Shown here: one piece after another, positions 6,165-7,503 of the stretch
Numbering within the stretch: the first letter of the stretch is position 1
How the letters are laid out: each line of letters opens with the position of its first letter
NCBI GenBank assembly: GCA_964579325.1
Contig: CAZOHN010000179.1
Location: 1-7,503, forward strand
From: CAZOHN01 sp964579325
Lineage (GTDB): Bacteria; Pseudomonadota; Alphaproteobacteria; Rhodobacterales; Rhodobacteraceae
Reading direction: 5' to 3'
Length of the DNA: 7,503 bases
Position numbers and translations under genes: made by a program
The notes under the pieces: generated by a model
Database searches by the model: none
What the model saw: only the letters and a program-made list of their open reading frames with translations
Told to the model about the DNA's origin: nothing

Positions 6165-7159
6165 CAACGCTGCGCATCGGCTGGATCGGCTGCGGAACGC
6201 ATGCCAACGAGATGCTGCTGCCGCAGATGACGCGCTTCGACGCACGACTTGCGGCGCTGTGCGACGTCAACGAGGCGCGCCTCGCCGCCACTGCGGCGCG
6301 CTTCGGCGTCTCTTCGACGACCCGCGACTGGCGCGTGCTACTGGCGCGCGACGACATCGATGCGGTCGTGGTCGCCGCCGGGCCCTCGGTCCACGACGAG
6401 GTGGCGCACGCGGCGGTCGGGCGGGGTCTTCCCGTCTTCGTCGAAAAGCCGCCCGCCGCTACGGCAGACGCTGCCGACGTGCTGGCGCGGGCATCGGCGT
6501 CGCGAGGTGTGCCGGTGGTGGTCGGCTTCATGAAGCGCTATTCCACGGCCAACCGTATCGCCCTGAACGTCGTGCATGGCGAGGACTTCGGCGCGCCCGT
6601 CTCGTTTCTCGGCGAATACATGACCGCGCCCACCTACTTCGAGGGCAATGCCGACTACACCGGTTTCTACCTGCACCATTGCGTTCACTACTTCGACCTC
6701 GTGCCACACCTGATGGGCGAGGTCAGCACGATCGGCGCGAGGCGCCATGAGCTCGCCCCGGGCAAGCTGCTTCTGCACGTGGACTTCCGCTTCGCCTCGG
6801 GCGGCATAGGAACCCTGGTCCTGGGCACGCACCAGTCACGCGCCACGCCCATGGAGTGGTGGCAGGTGATGGGTGACCACCGCCGTGTCGAGGTGCGCAA
6901 CGTGCACGAGGTCCGCTACTACAGGGCGCCGCAATTCAAGTTTGCCCAGCCGGAAGCGACCCTCCTGGACAGCGAGGACACGCTTGTGTGGGAGCCGAAC
7001 CTGACGGCAGCGGCCAACGAAGATCACAAGGGCTACTATGCCTTGTTCGGGGACTTCCTGGCCGCGGCGCGCGGTGCGCCGACCATGGCGCCGACAGCCG
7101 CCGACGGCGCGCGCGCCCTGCGGCTGATGGAGACCGCGCTGATGGACGGAGGACGCTAG
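6161..7159 (+). CDS. Gfo/Idh/MocA family NAD(P)-dependent oxidoreductase
   Basis: This 332-residue protein probably oxidises or reduces a hydroxyl/keto group of the sugar handled by the operon. The N-terminal Rossmann fold has I6-G-W-I-G10-C-G12 with T-H-A-N after it, an acidic D35 at the end of the second strand (suggesting NAD preference), V69-V-V-A-A, and the family signature E95-K-P-P98 with catalytic Lys96. G122-F-M-K-R-Y127 follows, then the alpha/beta substrate domain. In the usual D-x-x-x-H catalytic motif the Asp is replaced: the sequence reads H172-H-C-V-H176-Y-F-D179. The start is ATG 6161, overlapping the epimerase stop (ATGA) with GGAGG 5 nt upstream; the frame is open back to 6071, but that part is shadow of the epimerase. 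The ATPase follows with no gap. Inositol, glucose or rare-sugar dehydrogenase activity are all possible. Confidence 0.9.
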   Translation: MTTLRIGWIGCGTHANEMLLPQMTRFDARLAALCDVNEARLAATAARFGVSSTTRDWRVLLARDDIDAVVVAAGPSVHDEVAHAAVGRGLPVFVEKPPAATADAADVLARASASRGVPVVVGFMKRYSTANRIALNVVHGEDFGAPVSFLGEYMTAPTYFEGNADYTGFYLHHCVHYFDLVPHLMGEVSTIGARRHELAPGKLLLHVDFRFASGGIGTLVLGTHQSRATPMEWWQVMGDHRRVEVRNVHEVRYYRAPQFKFAQPEATLLDSEDTLVWEPNLTAAANEDHKGYYALFGDFLAAARGAPTMAPTAADGARALRLMETALMDGGR

Positions 7160-7503
7160 GTGGCTTCCGTCGAGATCAGGGACGTCCGCAAGGCCTATGG
7201 TGCCGCACAGGTGCTGCACGGGATCAGCGTCGACATTGCCGACGGCGAATTCGTCGTGCTCGTTGGGCCGTCCGGCTGCGGTAAGTCCACGCTCCTGCGC
7301 ATGATCGCGGGACTCGAGGAGATCACGGGCGGAACGATCGCGATCGGGGGGCGCGTCGTCAACGATCTGGCGCCCAAGGATCGCGACATCGCCATGGTGT
7401 TCCAGAACTACGCGCTCTACCCGCACATGACCGTTAGCCAGAACATGGCCTTCTCGCTGCGCCTGCGTGGCGCCTCCAAGGCCGAGATGGAGGCGAAGGC
7501 GCG
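7160..7503 (+). CDS. Sugar ABC transporter ATP-binding protein (MalK/UgpC/MsmX type), 5' part only
   Basis: The first 114 residues of the ATPase that powers the transporter are present; the gene runs off the window. Visible are the A-loop aromatic Y13, the Walker A motif G36-P-S-G-C-G-K-S-T44, and the Q-loop V80-F-Q-N-Y-A-L-Y-P-H-M-T-V92, whose wording is typical of carbohydrate-importer ATPases. The ABC signature, Walker B and C-terminal regulatory domain lie outside the window. The start is GTG 7160, immediately after the dehydrogenase TAG with zero spacing. GGAGG at 7148-7152, 7 nt upstream, supports it. With two permeases and a binding protein upstream, this completes the importer. One ATPase homodimer would be expected to serve both permeases. 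Confidence 0.95.
   Translation, partial: MASVEIRDVRKAYGAAQVLHGISVDIADGEFVVLVGPSGCGKSTLLRMIAGLEEITGGTIAIGGRVVNDLAPKDRDIAMVFQNYALYPHMTVSQNMAFSLRLRGASKAEMEAKA

Noticed and set aside
1..7503. Mobile element, CRISPR, toxin-antitoxin or defence system
   Set aside because: I found no transposase or integrase motifs, no regularly spaced repeats, no terminal inverted repeats and no toxin- or nuclease-like proteins. The content is a metabolic uptake operon.

Overview
The window is GC-rich and has strongly GC-biased third codon positions. It carries a twin-arginine-exported sugar-binding protein, a FadR/VanR-type GntR regulator and tightly overlapping genes. Together these suggest an alphaproteobacterium, most likely Rhodobacterales or Rhizobiales; this placement is an inference from gene content and style, not from a marker gene.

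Layout. Positions 1-646 contain no confidently assignable intact gene. The one thing worth recording there is a minus-strand start (ATG at 310) whose first ~50 residues look like an XRE-type helix-turn-helix and whose downstream part looks degenerate. From about 625 rightward, everything reads on the plus strand as one apparent operon. It begins with a promoter-like site overlapped by a 22-bp AT-rich near-perfect palindrome (647-668). The genes follow in order: GntR/FCD regulator (684-1316), HSL-type alpha/beta hydrolase (1313-2245), Tat-exported substrate-binding protein (2268-3485), two MalF/MalG-type permeases (3545-4444 and 4441-5277), a TIM-barrel sugar isomerase/epimerase (5274-6164), a Gfo/Idh/MocA dehydrogenase (6161-7159), and the start of the MalK/UgpC-type ATPase (7160 to the window edge). 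Four junctions overlap by 4 nt (GTGA or ATGA), one abuts exactly, and only the binding protein is set off by gaps: 22 nt before it and 59 nt after it, the latter holding a strong hairpin.

How the genes fit together. The binding protein captures a carbohydrate or polyol in the periplasm, and the two permeases plus the ATPase import it. The epimerase/isomerase and the NAD(P)-dependent dehydrogenase then interconvert and oxidise it in the cytoplasm. The esterase, translationally coupled to the regulator, suggests that the substrate or an intermediate carries an ester (for example O-acetyl) or lactone bond. The GntR regulator probably senses a pathway compound through a metal-containing FCD pocket and acts at the palindrome. 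The exact substrate cannot be read from the sequence.

I see no mobile element, CRISPR array, RNA gene or defence system. The architecture is a familiar type of uptake/catabolic operon. The points most worth a second look are the operator palindrome, non-canonical residues at key active-site positions in both catabolic enzymes (Gln for His in the epimerase, His for Asp in the dehydrogenase), and the esterase as an operon member.
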